From Cyclobacteriaceae bacterium (GTDB taxonomy: Bacteria > Bacteroidota > Bacteroidia > Cytophagales > Cyclobacteriaceae): 46,318 nt of DNA. The notes under the pieces are model-generated. The model was not told the origin of the DNA. It saw only the letters and a program-made list of their open reading frames with translations, and made no database searches. Shown here in pieces: positions 34,833 through 43,771 of the stretch. The position numbers were made by a program, and so were the translations under genes. The stretch is from assembly GCA_022841475.1 (NCBI GenBank), contig JALHRJ010000032.1, positions 1 through 46,318 on the forward strand, read 5' to 3'. Every line of letters begins with the position of its first letter. The first letter of the stretch is position 1.

Positions 34833-35261
34833 TTAACTTCCTCGCTCCCCTTTATCCAATATCAACGCGGCAAGTTCCCGCCCCTTTGGTATTTCTGTTG
34901 AGATGTAAATCAATTTCAGGTTTGAATTTTCGCGTTTCAGGATCGCAACCACTTCTTTGGCATCCAACGCCATTCGTTTATCGGAACCGTTTATAAAACT
35001 CCAGGTATTCACGGCTTTACCCTGATCCGTTTGAATTGTAAGTGACCGGTTCTTACCGATTTGTCCGCAGTGATCATAAAAGACAGTGATGTTACCCAAC
35101 GCAGCCGAGCTTAAAGTTAGGCTGGGCATTTCTTTCTGATGCGCAATTATCTGCTGAACACGCAGCGTATTATTTACATGGATCTGATAATGCTCACCTC
35201 CGAAACGGGGTGCAAAGGAAAAGAAGACACTGACTGCTAAGATTTTGATCATGGTTTTCAT
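34833..35261 (-). CDS. Small secreted protein of unknown function
   Basis: No family was recognised. The 142-residue protein begins MKTMIKILAVSVFFSFAPRF, a probable signal peptide. The mature part has about five predicted strands and a helix (MALDAKEVVAILKREN), ending in ELAALILDKGERGS. A periplasmic beta-rich protein is the most that can be stated. The ATG at 35261 is preferred to the in-frame ATG at 35285, which adds eight residues before the signal. It lies 28 bases upstream of the NTF2-like gene in the same direction, so a three-gene set is possible. Confidence 0.55.
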   Translation of the reverse strand: MKTMIKILAVSVFFSFAPRFGGEHYQIHVNNTLRVQQIIAHQKEMPSLTLSSAALGNITVFYDHCGQIGKNRSLTIQTDQGKAVNTWSFINGSDKRMALDAKEVVAILKRENSNLKLIYISTEIPKGRELAALILDKGERGS

Positions 35262-35384
35262 GGCCGTATTTGTTTGGTTAAACATTTATTGAAGATACGG
35301 CATGGCCAGCCAAACGGTGAACTGTTCAGCGGTCATCTTGATATACTGTATTTTTTTCTTGACGAAATGCCGGATGCAACAAGT

Positions 35385-35855
35385 TCAAGCCGGCAACATC
35401 GCGATTTGCCCCAGGTGCGATGCTTTGTGCCACACCCGGCTTAACATCACATTTAGTTTATTACGATGCGGTTCTTTCCTGAAGTCTTCTTCGCTTACGG
35501 CCTGATGGCGGCCGTGCCAGTCTTGTTCGCTCATTGATTTAAAAGCTTTGTCGAGTTCGGCTGTAATGGCATTCCACTTTGCCGCAAGATCTGCTTTGGA
35601 TAAATGACCGTTCTGGTTGGTGCCGCGTTCATGGTGATACACTTTGGCCAATTCTGGAAACATACGGGTTCGGATTGCAAATAATTCGAGCAACGCATCA
35701 TCGGTTTCGGCAAGATGGCCAAGCAACCACGATGCAGAATTGCCCCCGGGTACGATGGGTTTGTGAAAGTCTTCCTCGCTGATTGTATCCAGTGTCTTTT
35801 GCATTCTACGGTTGTAGGTATTCCATTGAAGCAAGCAAATTTCTAAAGTGGTCAT
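35385..35855 (-). CDS. DinB-family protein
   Basis: The 156-residue protein is a DinB/YfiT-like four-helix bundle without a signal peptide, so cytosolic. Histidines expected to bind the metal are in WLLGHLAETDDALLELF and in WHKASHLGQIAML. The N-terminal MTTLEICLLQWNTYNRRMQ helix and the ending fit the family. Substrates of such proteins (small thiols, sugars) cannot be told. About 100 bases without a gene separate it from the secreted protein at 34833, and the acetyltransferase follows upstream in the same direction. Confidence 0.8.
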   Translation of the reverse strand: MTTLEICLLQWNTYNRRMQKTLDTISEEDFHKPIVPGGNSASWLLGHLAETDDALLELFAIRTRMFPELAKVYHHERGTNQNGHLSKADLAAKWNAITAELDKAFKSMSEQDWHGRHQAVSEEDFRKEPHRNKLNVMLSRVWHKASHLGQIAMLPA

Positions 35856-35884
35856 AGTTGCAAATAATGATAAAGTAATGGTCT

Positions 35885-36943
35885 TTAAATATAATCAAAT
35901 GCCGATGCATAGAGCGGCCCCGATTTTAATACAGAAATTTCTTCTGTACTCATATTCCGGTAGGAGGTCATGATGTACACACCTGAGTCTTTAACAAAAT
36001 GATTTATCAAGCCAAGTTTTCCATGCTTTACTATTTGTTGGCGGTACGGACAATTTTCTCCCATCCAGAATAAAGCTGAATTCAACTTCTCCTGATGCAG
36101 CAACCCTTCAAACAAATCTTGTAACGAAGATTCATAGCCCGGCTTAAAATAGATTCCCTCGAAAGCAAGAAATTCGAATCGTTTCGGATTAAAGAGCCTG
36201 TTGATCAACGGAAGTTTGGGCAATACATTCATTATGATTTTACCCATTAGCCCCGGCATGTTGTTGATAGCCCAATGCACACGATGGTACTGACAGCCCG
36301 CAACAATCTCGCCCTGCTCACGCATAACGAAATAATTATTGCTCAAAAAAAGATAATCGAAATGCACCAACACGTGTTTTTCATATTGCTTGCGAAGCAG
36401 TTGTAGTGCTTCACGTTTATCAGATTCGCTTTGAATACGATCAATATTTTTCTGATGTTTGGGAAAGAAACGACTGAAGGCATTGACCTGCAATAGTCCG
36501 AGCGGTTCATAACCTGCATTCTCTACAACTTTATACGATCGGATATTTCCTTTCTCAACGCACCCCACATAAATCGTATTTTCCGTTTCTGCTTCACGCA
36601 CCACCTCCATCACTTTACCCGCATACTGTTTCATTAACTTTTTGCCTCGAATAGAATCTGAAGCAGCAAAGTAGCGGATGATATAACAATTGTAGGGTAC
36701 TCCCAACACGGTAGGTGTGGTATGACAAAAGACTGCCGTGCCTACAATAGTTTCACCCTGATGAACAGCAAAGAGAGCAGGCCGTTTCAACAACCGGATT
36801 AATTCACGGGAATTTTTGCGGACGTAAACGGCTCCTGCACTTCCCCAATTTGTTTCCTCAAAGAAGGTAATTACCGATTCGGGTATTCCTTCATATTTGA
36901 GAATAGAATAATTTTCTTCAACAAGAACGGAAGTGGTTTTCAT
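35885..36943 (-). CDS. GNAT-family acetyltransferase
   Basis: The 352-residue protein starts MKTTSVLVEENYSILKYEG and contains a GNAT-type acetyl-CoA-binding core with YIIRYFAASDSIRGKKLMKQY (residues about 88-108) and NIRSYKVVENAGYE. A second GNAT-like half follows, suggesting a double-domain enzyme. Its start codon overlaps the corA stop (TAATG), so translation is coupled. The ATG at 36943 is chosen over an in-frame start at 37027, which lies inside corA. The substrate is unknown. Physical linkage with a magnesium channel is unexplained. Confidence 0.78.
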   Translation of the reverse strand: MKTTSVLVEENYSILKYEGIPESVITFFEETNWGSAGAVYVRKNSRELIRLLKRPALFAVHQGETIVGTAVFCHTTPTVLGVPYNCYIIRYFAASDSIRGKKLMKQYAGKVMEVVREAETENTIYVGCVEKGNIRSYKVVENAGYEPLGLLQVNAFSRFFPKHQKNIDRIQSESDKREALQLLRKQYEKHVLVHFDYLFLSNNYFVMREQGEIVAGCQYHRVHWAINNMPGLMGKIIMNVLPKLPLINRLFNPKRFEFLAFEGIYFKPGYESSLQDLFEGLLHQEKLNSALFWMGENCPYRQQIVKHGKLGLINHFVKDSGVYIMTSYRNMSTEEISVLKSGPLYASAFDYI

Positions 36944-37917
36944 TACAACCAACCGGATCGTTTGAAATGAAGATAAAGACCAATGCTTGATCCAAACGTT
37001 ATCATCATAATGATTGGGTAACCCCATGCCCAGTTTAGTTCGGGCATAAATTTAAAATTCATTCCATAAATACCGGCCACCATGGTGGGAATGCCTATGA
37101 TTGCGGCCCAACCAGCAAACCGTTTTGACACTTCGTTTTGTGAGATAGAAATCAAAGAGAGATTAGCTTCGAGCGCGGTGGATAACAGATCGCGCGAGTT
37201 GTCCACCATTTCATTAATACGAATGGCGTGATCATACACATCCCGAAAGTAGGGGCGGGTTTCTTCTTCAATTACTTTAAGATCAAAACGCATCAGCCGA
37301 TTACAAATATCAATCAGGGGCGATACCGATCGTTTTACATCCAACAGTTGATGTTTGAGGTGATAGATTTGTGCTGTTGTCTCGCGTCTGAATTTTTCAT
37401 CGAAGATCATTTCTTCCAGATCTTCCAGTTCTTCCCCGAGTGCATCGATCACCGGAAAATATTGGTCGACAATGGCATCCATGACGGCATACAGCGCAAA
37501 GCCGGGCCCACGTTGCAGCAGGTGGGGAGTGCTTTCGCACCGGGTGCGCACATCCGTATAGGCCAGGGAAGATCCATGACGAACTGTAATAATGAAATTC
37601 TTACCTACAAAGAAGTGGGTTTCGCCCAGGTCAATTTTTTTATCATGGACTTGAACTGTGCGTAGTACAATGAAGAGTGTGTCTCCGTAGGCTTCGATCT
37701 TAGGCCGTTGATGGGCGCGATGCGCATCTTCAATGGCGAGGTCGTGGAGGCCAAACTCTTTTTGCATTTTGGCCAGTAATTCTTTTTCGGGTTCGTGCAA
37801 ACCAATCCAGACAAATTTATCGGGTTCTTGTAACACAGCCCCGATGTTGTCGATATCAACGTGGGCTACCCGAACACCCGCACAATAAGCGGCACAATTA
37901 ACAACTGGATTTTCCAT
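36943..37917 (-). CDS. corA: CorA-type magnesium/cobalt channel
   Basis: The 324-residue protein has a large cytoplasmic domain with the MVDNSRDLLSTALEANLSL stalk helix and two C-terminal membrane helices separated by the signature YGMNF, with a basic C-terminus (FKRSGWL). CorA forms pentameric Mg2+ channels of the inner membrane. The ATG at 37917 has CAGGGA before it; the in-frame alternative at 37944 is a TTG. The stop codon shares its last base with the start of the acetyltransferase gene (TAATG). No Mg2+-sensing leader was recognised upstream. Confidence 0.92.
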   Translation of the reverse strand: MENPVVNCAAYCAGVRVAHVDIDNIGAVLQEPDKFVWIGLHEPEKELLAKMQKEFGLHDLAIEDAHRAHQRPKIEAYGDTLFIVLRTVQVHDKKIDLGETHFFVGKNFIITVRHGSSLAYTDVRTRCESTPHLLQRGPGFALYAVMDAIVDQYFPVIDALGEELEDLEEMIFDEKFRRETTAQIYHLKHQLLDVKRSVSPLIDICNRLMRFDLKVIEEETRPYFRDVYDHAIRINEMVDNSRDLLSTALEANLSLISISQNEVSKRFAGWAAIIGIPTMVAGIYGMNFKFMPELNWAWGYPIIMMITFGSSIGLYLHFKRSGWL

Positions 37918-37967
37918 ACCATCCCTGGGAACATGACGGTTCAAGGTACTAAAAATTGTGGGTGTGG

Positions 37968-38783
37968 TTAGTTAAACCAGCCTGTAATTGAAAACAACGA
38001 TGCGTCTTTATCGTCTTGATATTTTTCCAGTTGTAAGGTTTCGGGCAAATCACGGGTGATGAACCACTCTGTTTTGTATAACATGAGCAACAGATAAAGC
38101 ATGGGTATAGCCGAAAAAATAAACAGCAGTTTGGGTGAGTTCTTAGGATTTCGCCTGCTCAGGATTAAAAAGACATAGGCAGCTATCAGGAAGATAACAA
38201 TAGCGCCCAGAAAATAAAGTGGATCAATACTCAATAGATGAGTTTCAAATTGTTTTACACCATCAATGCCCCCTTCCAGATTAATGAGTGCATTTTTATT
38301 TCCCTCAAAAATGATTTGACCTACCAATCCATCATCTTTTTCGAGAGCTTTTAGGTTGATATTAAGCGAATTGCCAAGACTATCTCGTGTTACTTCTATG
38401 CCGGATACGGACCGGGCCACTTTAAGGATTTTGAAATCAAGAATTTCGGCCTGATCGCTCAATTTAATTTTTAAGGGCGCGTAAATATTTTCTTGCTTGA
38501 TAGTTTCCTCGCCCTGATTAAAGAAATAAAAATAGATGGAGGTAACATCGGAGGTAATGGTATCGCCATTCGATTTTAACAACATAAGAGGCGCATTGGC
38601 TGCATTCTCTTTATCTAATATGGTTGTACGGGTAGGGTCTACATAAAAAGTAGGTTTACGCTCGCGGATGCCCACATATAAAAAGTAATACCCGAATACG
38701 ATCGTGATAACTATCGAGATGATGGAACTGATAACAATATCTTTCCATCGTTGTGCGGCAGCTTCATTGGGTTTAGGAGGCAT
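37968..38783 (-). CDS. Hypothetical membrane protein
   Basis: The 271-residue protein has one membrane helix near residues 18-38 and two more near 185-210 and 218-235, with an extracytoplasmic beta-rich domain of about 140 residues between the first two. No family was recognised. A weak TATCTTTA box lies just upstream (38798-38791), one mismatch from TAnnTTTG. It is divergent from the DUF2141 gene and lies 50 bases upstream of corA in the same direction, but no functional link is evident. Confidence 0.6.
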   Translation of the reverse strand: MPPKPNEAAAQRWKDIVISSIISIVITIVFGYYFLYVGIRERKPTFYVDPTRTTILDKENAANAPLMLLKSNGDTITSDVTSIYFYFFNQGEETIKQENIYAPLKIKLSDQAEILDFKILKVARSVSGIEVTRDSLGNSLNINLKALEKDDGLVGQIIFEGNKNALINLEGGIDGVKQFETHLLSIDPLYFLGAIVIFLIAAYVFLILSRRNPKNSPKLLFIFSAIPMLYLLLMLYKTEWFITRDLPETLQLEKYQDDKDASLFSITGWFN

Positions 38784-38920
38784 AGGTTGGTAAAGATAAT
38801 GAAGCCTCTGAAATTTATTTCATACTTCAGCTACCGTACATCGCCAACTTTTGGCGGTTCATCAGGGAAAGCAACTCACCAGGAATATAGTTGACCGTAT
38901 TCCCTTCTTGCATGACTAAA

Positions 38921-38937
38921 TTGTGTACCTTACACAA
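38921..38937. repeat. Inverted repeat TTGTGT-ACCTT-ACACAA before the DUF2141 gene
   Basis: Six-base arms are perfectly complementary around a five-base loop. The repeat abuts a possible GTG start at 38938 and contains the GTG at 38923, so it could act as an operator or mask the start. Confidence 0.4.
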
Positions 38938-39471
38938 GTGTTAATTAAGTCTGTTTGCCTGTTCCTTTTGTTCATTCCTGTTTTTATTCAGGCACAAGAT
39001 GATTCGATGATGGCCAGGGCCTTTCGCCCTCAAAATCCCAACGACAAGTTTTCAATTTTTATGGAGAATGATGCCATAGCGCGTCCTTCCACTGAAACGC
39101 CTACCTATTCGATCACCATCACAGTAACTAATATCCGCAATAAAGACGGAGTACTTCGCTTTAAGTTTTATGATGAGACTACACCCTTTCCGCACGATAA
39201 AGGATTTTTACGGATTGCCGTTCCGAAATCAGAAGTAGTGAATAATACCTTTACAGCCACCTATGATGGCTTTACAGCACAGCGGATGGGCATTGCGCTG
39301 CTGGATGATGAGAACGACAACTGGGAATTGGACCTCGGTTGGGTATTTCCTAAAGAAGGTCACGCCTTTTCAGACTATTATCATAAATCTCTTCGCAAAC
39401 CTGTGTATAATGATTTTCGATTTTATCTGACGGGCAACAAGTCGGTGATCATGAAGATGAGGTATTATTAA
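38923..39471 (+). CDS. DUF2141-type exported protein
   Basis: The protein of about 180 residues has a signal peptide ending near IQAQDD. The mature part matches the DUF2141 pattern of a beta-sandwich with ALLDDENDNWELDLG, WVFPKEGHAFSDYY and a final VIMKMRYY strand. The function of this common bacteroidotal family is unknown. The start is uncertain: no ATG is available in frame; GTG at 38923 or GTG at 38938 (just after the inverted repeat) both give a sensible signal peptide, and the longer one is reported here. It is divergent from the membrane protein at 37968. Confidence 0.78.
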   Translation: MYLTQVLIKSVCLFLLFIPVFIQAQDDSMMARAFRPQNPNDKFSIFMENDAIARPSTETPTYSITITVTNIRNKDGVLRFKFYDETTPFPHDKGFLRIAVPKSEVVNNTFTATYDGFTAQRMGIALLDDENDNWELDLGWVFPKEGHAFSDYYHKSLRKPVYNDFRFYLTGNKSVIMKMRYY

Positions 39472-39595
39472 CTCATTCTGGTCGCATCAACTCGTAAGGG
39501 CCACAATGTTCACACCCTTCATTTACCAATTGTAAAATTTTCTACCCTTGCTTTTGACCAGACTGTGTATATTTCAGTCTTTAATAGTCCAGGGT

Positions 39596-39997
39596 ATGCG
39601 TATTTATACAAGCCTTTATTCATCCATAGATATTGAACCGGAAAAAAAACTGATGCGGGTTACATGGTTTCCTAAATCAGTTGACCTCGATGAAGAAGGT
39701 GTGAAAAAAGAAATTAACAAGATTCTCGATTACCTTATTGAATACCCTATTTCCAATATCATCGTAGATTCCCGTAAGTACCCATTTCGTGCCAACGAAA
39801 CTATTCAACATTGGATCAATCACATCTACATGCCGCAGATTATTGACTTGGGAATTAAGCGCTATGCGATTATCGTTGAAAAGAAAGTAACTTCTATGTT
39901 CGAAACTTTTGAAAACACGGACGACATAGAGGAGGATATTCAAGTTGAATATTTTGCGAATACGCAGGAAGCTGAAATCTGGATAGCGCAAGGATAA
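39596..39997 (+). CDS. STAS-like (SpoIIAA-type) protein
   Basis: The 133-residue protein starts MRIYTSLYSSIDIEPEKK and has a pattern I associate with bacteroidotal STAS-like/SpoIIAA-like proteins: a strand with VTWFPKSVDLDEEG, a helix, IIVDSRKYPFRAN, and a late VEYFANTQEAEIWIA. The family is thought to bind nucleotides or partners, but no kinase such as SpoIIAB lies nearby. The ATG at 39596 with CAGGG before it is preferred to an in-frame TTG at 39548. It lies 15 bases before the GMC oxidoreductase gene, probably one transcript. Confidence 0.6.
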   Translation: MRIYTSLYSSIDIEPEKKLMRVTWFPKSVDLDEEGVKKEINKILDYLIEYPISNIIVDSRKYPFRANETIQHWINHIYMPQIIDLGIKRYAIIVEKKVTSMFETFENTDDIEEDIQVEYFANTQEAEIWIAQG

Positions 39998-40012
39998 TCC
40001 GCAGTAGTGTTT

Positions 40013-41620
40013 ATGAATCAAACGTATGACTATATCGTGATCGGTTCCGGGTTTGGTGGCTCTGTATCGGCTATGCGTCTTGCTGAGAAGGGATATTCGG
40101 TGTTGGTGATTGAAAAAGGAAAACGTTGGCAAACGCAGGATTTCCCTAAATCGAATTGGAATATTCGTAAATACCTGTGGCTGCCTGTCTTGAAATGTTT
40201 TGGGTTTCAAAAGCTTACTTTCTTTAAGGAGGTTTTTATTCTTTCGGGCGTTGGTGTGGGCGGTGGCTCGTTGGTGTATGCCAACACCCACATGATGCCG
40301 CGTGAAAGTTTTTATACAAATCCCATTTGGTCACACCTCAAGGATTGGAAATCGGTGTTGGCACCGTACTTCGAGCGTGCAAAGTTTATGCTCGGCAGCG
40401 AGAAGTTTACAAAAGAATATGAGGAAGATAAGATTCTGAAATCCGTAGCAGAAGATATGGGGCAGGGCAGTTCGTATGATCGTGTGGATTATGTTGGTGT
40501 GTATCTCGGGAATGCCAAAAAAGAAATTGATCCGTATTTTAAAGGGCTAGGTCCTAAACGTAGTGGTTGCATTGAATGTGCCGGCTGCATGGTGGGTTGC
40601 CGGTATAATGCCAAGAACACGTTGGATAAAAATTATCTCTGGTTTGCCGAAAATATGTTTGGTGTTACGGTATTGGCGGAGACGTTGGTAACTAAAATTG
40701 AGAATAAGAATAACCAATACCAGGTGCACACAGAACAAAGCACCACTTGGTTTACAAAGCGCAAGAAAATAATTTCTGCGAAAGGAGTGGTGATGAGTGG
40801 TGGAGTTTTGGGTACGATGAATTTGTTGCTGCGCCAAAAACATGTTTACAAAACGTTGCCCAACTTATCAGATACATTAGGTAATAATATTTTAACCAAT
40901 TCTGAAATGCTTTCGGGGGTAGTAGCAGCCGACCGAAAACTAAATCATGGTGTTGCGATCAGTTCTATTTTTAATCCGGATGAGCACACGCACATTGAGC
41001 TCTGCAAATTTCCCGATGGCTCGGGAGCAATGATTCGCTTGGCGGGGATGGCTGCCGGAAATGGGAATCCGTTTGTACGAACGTTGAAGATGGTGGGCAA
41101 TATACTTACACAGCCATTGAAGTTTCTCCGTTCAGTTTTCAATTTTAAAGTCGCGCAAACCAGCATCATCTTTTTGATTATGCAATCGTTGCCCAATGCC
41201 ATGCAGATGAAACTGCGCAAAGGAATCTTTGGGCCGAAACTCATCATGAAAAATGATAGCGGACAAAAGGTGCCGAGTTTTATACCGATTGGTCAGGATG
41301 CTTTGTATCGGTATGCAGAAAAAGTAAACGGGGTTCCACAAAATGCGCTCACAGAAGTTATGTTTGGTCTTTCTTCTACTGCGCACATCCTGGGCGGGTG
41401 CCCGATGGGAAGCACAAAGGAAACGGGTGTGGTTGATGATCAATTTCGCGTTCACGGTTATTCGAATTTTTTTATTCTGGATGGTAGTGTGATGCCCTGC
41501 AACCTGGGTGTAAATCCTTCTTTAACCATTACGGCTTTAAGTGAATATGCCATGAATCAGATTCCTGCAAAGCCCGGAAATAAAATGGTTACACTTGATC
41601 AACGACTTGACCAGGTGTAA
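40013..41620 (+). CDS. GMC-type FAD oxidoreductase with a Cys4 motif
   Basis: The 535-residue flavoenzyme starts MNQTYDYIVIGSGFGGSVSA, the FAD-binding Rossmann motif, and has the GMC second motif (GVGVGGGSLVYANTHMMP) and the C-terminal SSTAHILGGCPMGS and LDGSVMPCNLGVNPSLTITA regions, most like cholesterol oxidase-type members. An unusual CIECAGCMVGC segment gives CxxCxxCxxxC (C186, C189, C192, C196), a pattern of 4Fe-4S clusters, followed by AKNTLDKNYLWFAE. The in-frame GTG at 40007 is two codons before the ATG and less likely. The substrate is unknown. It follows the STAS-like gene and is convergent with the OmpA gene. Confidence 0.85.
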   Translation: MNQTYDYIVIGSGFGGSVSAMRLAEKGYSVLVIEKGKRWQTQDFPKSNWNIRKYLWLPVLKCFGFQKLTFFKEVFILSGVGVGGGSLVYANTHMMPRESFYTNPIWSHLKDWKSVLAPYFERAKFMLGSEKFTKEYEEDKILKSVAEDMGQGSSYDRVDYVGVYLGNAKKEIDPYFKGLGPKRSGCIECAGCMVGCRYNAKNTLDKNYLWFAENMFGVTVLAETLVTKIENKNNQYQVHTEQSTTWFTKRKKIISAKGVVMSGGVLGTMNLLLRQKHVYKTLPNLSDTLGNNILTNSEMLSGVVAADRKLNHGVAISSIFNPDEHTHIELCKFPDGSGAMIRLAGMAAGNGNPFVRTLKMVGNILTQPLKFLRSVFNFKVAQTSIIFLIMQSLPNAMQMKLRKGIFGPKLIMKNDSGQKVPSFIPIGQDALYRYAEKVNGVPQNALTEVMFGLSSTAHILGGCPMGSTKETGVVDDQFRVHGYSNFFILDGSVMPCNLGVNPSLTITALSEYAMNQIPAKPGNKMVTLDQRLDQV

Positions 41621-41646
41621 CCATGAATAAGAGTTGAACCAAACAA

Positions 41647-42309
41647 TTAAAGTTGTCCCTTCTCGGCAGCTCTCTTCATTTTTTTGTTTGCATAGATAGC
41701 AACTTCTACGCGTCTGTTTTCTTCATCCACCGTTGATGCAGGTTGGTCTTCGCCATAGCCGGTGGTAGTAATTCGTGCAGTTTTAACATTATTCTTAACG
41801 AGAAAGTTAGTCACTGCCTGACCGCGTTGCTTCGATAAGGTCATGTTATAGGCACCCGTACCGGATTTATCCGTATGTCCTTCGATGAGAATGTCGGTGT
41901 CTTCGTATTTATTCAACGTCTCCGCTAAGTTTACCAGGTTTTCCTGGGTTCCTGCAGTAAGTGAATACGAATCGAAGTCAAACATCAAACCGGAATCAAA
42001 CGTTATTTTTATTCCTTCGCCAACGCGTTCAACGGTAGCTCCTTTCAAATCATTTCGCAATTCTTCGGCTTGCTTGTCCATGTGATTGCCAATTAGAGCT
42101 CCGGCACTTCCGCCCACGGCTGCGCCAATAATTGCTCCCACCGCTGTGTTACCCGATTGGTGTCCAATAACTCCACCTATTGCTGCACCGGTTCCCGCAC
42201 CAATAGCGGTACCTTTAGCCATATTGGAAGATTTGCAACTTAACATGACCTGAACCGCCACAATGAGTAGCAAAATCAAACCACCTCGACTTAGTATTCC
42301 TTTTTTCAT
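41647..42309 (-). CDS. OmpA-family lipoprotein with glycine zipper
   Basis: The 220-residue protein has a lipoprotein signal (VMLSCKSS, cysteine at about residue 25). A glycine-zipper region follows (AIGAGTGAAIGGVIG, AIIGAAVGGSAGALIG, residues 36-76) that may insert in a membrane. The C-terminal OmpA domain has the peptidoglycan-binding ILIEGHTDKSG and LSKQRGQAVTNFLV motifs with the final RRVEVAIYANK. It probably anchors the outer membrane to peptidoglycan. It is divergent from the alpha/beta hydrolase, with 174 bases between, and convergent with the GMC gene. Confidence 0.9.
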   Translation of the reverse strand: MKKGILSRGGLILLLIVAVQVMLSCKSSNMAKGTAIGAGTGAAIGGVIGHQSGNTAVGAIIGAAVGGSAGALIGNHMDKQAEELRNDLKGATVERVGEGIKITFDSGLMFDFDSYSLTAGTQENLVNLAETLNKYEDTDILIEGHTDKSGTGAYNMTLSKQRGQAVTNFLVKNNVKTARITTTGYGEDQPASTVDEENRRVEVAIYANKKMKRAAEKGQL

Positions 42310-42483
42310 ATAGATTGTTTTTATGCAACATTAAGATGTCTAACAATGATGCCAGTTTCGGAAGCAAACACGACACTGATACGTGCATAACATGGCCATT
42401 GCTAATTATGCTACTGGGTATTTTTTTCCCCACTTTTGTGGAAACGGTAACAATAAAGAGATTTATTAATTTTTTGTTCAACT

Positions 42484-43428
42484 ATGAGATTCAAAGTACT
42501 GATTGTCACTATAGGTGTGTTGACGCTTGCTCTTATGATAGGTATGGTTACTTTCTATCAGCCGGATATTCCATTTGAAACACTTAAAAAAAAGTATGCC
42601 GGGGCTCCCTCCCGGTTTGTTGATGTCATGAACATGCAGGTTCATTATCGGGATGAAGGTTCTGAAACTGATACGATACCCCTTGTTTTGTTGCATGGAA
42701 CAGCTTCCTCTCTACATACCTGGAACGCTTGTGCCAGCGAATGGACTAAAACACATCGTGTGCTGCGCATGGATTTACCAGGCTTTGGGTTAACAGGACC
42801 CCATCCGGAGCATAATTATAACATCGACATGTATGTTGCCTTTTTGGCCGCCTTTCTGGAAGCAACAAACGTTGAACAGTGTTATCTCGCTGGCAATTCG
42901 TTGGGCGGACTGATCGCTTATCAGTTTGCTGCAGCTTATCCTGACAAAGTCAAAAAACTACTTTTGTTAGATGCAGCAGGTTATCCCATAACGAATGCAA
43001 AAGGATCTCTGGCGTTCACATTGGGAAGAATTCCGGTGTTGAAGAATATCCTGAAAGTCATCACACCGATTTCATTGGTGCGCAAAAGCCTGGAAGATGC
43101 CTATGGCGACAAAACGCTTGTAACGAATGAACTTGCGGAGCAGTATCGCGACATGGCTTGCCGAGAGGGCAATCGCGAAGCCCTGGTGCAACGACTCAAT
43201 CTGGAACATCAAACAGATACTACTGTGATTGGCACCCTGGCAATTCCCACGTTGGTAATCTGGGGCGAACTAGATCAGTTGATTCCGGTTACGCATGCCT
43301 ATAAATTTTCGCGCGATCTGCCCGTTGATTCGGTGGTTGTGTTACCCGGTGTTGGTCATGTTCCCATGGAAGAAAGTCCCCGGTTGATTATTCCCTTGGT
43401 CAATAGATTTATAAGGGACACATTATAA
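42484..43428 (+). CDS. Alpha/beta hydrolase
   Basis: The 314-residue protein has an N-terminal hydrophobic segment (about residues 5-25) that would anchor it in the membrane or be a signal. The alpha/beta hydrolase core has the LLHGTASSLHTW oxyanion region, nucleophile serine in GNSLGG, an acid in LVIWGELDQLIP and the final histidine in PGVGHVPMEESP, giving the Ser-Asp-His triad. It resembles the haloalkane dehalogenase/esterase branch, but the substrate is unknown. The ATG at 42484 is supported by the charged MRFK start. It lies divergent from the OmpA gene. Confidence 0.87.
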   Translation: MRFKVLIVTIGVLTLALMIGMVTFYQPDIPFETLKKKYAGAPSRFVDVMNMQVHYRDEGSETDTIPLVLLHGTASSLHTWNACASEWTKTHRVLRMDLPGFGLTGPHPEHNYNIDMYVAFLAAFLEATNVEQCYLAGNSLGGLIAYQFAAAYPDKVKKLLLLDAAGYPITNAKGSLAFTLGRIPVLKNILKVITPISLVRKSLEDAYGDKTLVTNELAEQYRDMACREGNREALVQRLNLEHQTDTTVIGTLAIPTLVIWGELDQLIPVTHAYKFSRDLPVDSVVVLPGVGHVPMEESPRLIIPLVNRFIRDTL

Positions 43429-43575
43429 CCAGAGATCTGCCTGAAACGGGGGTATTCGCCACTGGCCGCCCTTGGAAATATACATGTAGCCGCTGATCCC
43501 AGATTTGGCACTTAAAAAGGATTTATATCGTTGTATTCACAGACATTCATCGTTTCTACTTACATTTACACTGTT

Positions 43576-43761
43576 ATGAACATTTTGAGAAGCTGGCGCG
43601 AACAAAAGATTTTACTGAAAAGAAGATTCCCTATTCTTTCGGATGAAGATTTTGTCTATGACGAAAGCCAAAAAGAAAGCATGCTCAAAAAACTGGAAGA
43701 CAAGTTAGGCATCACCAAGCCAGAACTAGAAATGATTTTCGCTGAGATCCAGCGCTCGTAA
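43576..43761 (+). CDS. Small CsbD-like stress protein
   Basis: The 61-residue protein MNILRSWREQKILLKRRFPI... has the layout of the CsbD-like stress proteins of Bacteroidota: WxEQKxxLKxxFP, LSDEDFVYDE, then a helical ESMLKKLEDKLGITKPELE segment. CsbD-like proteins are induced by general stress in other bacteria, but their action is unclear. The ATG at 43576 is chosen over an in-frame TTG at 43531. It is convergent with the glycoside hydrolase gene, with ten bases between the stops. Confidence 0.65.
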   Translation: MNILRSWREQKILLKRRFPILSDEDFVYDESQKESMLKKLEDKLGITKPELEMIFAEIQRS

Positions 43762-43771
43762 TCCAGTCTCC

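Noticed and set aside
36943..37944. Start of corA at 37944
   Set aside because: The codon there is TTG, and the ATG at 37917 has a purine-rich sequence before it.
39677..40291. Open frame of 204 codons antisense to the STAS-like and GMC genes
   Set aside because: The forward frames have clear FAD-binding and STAS-like patterns, while the antisense translation has no family signal.
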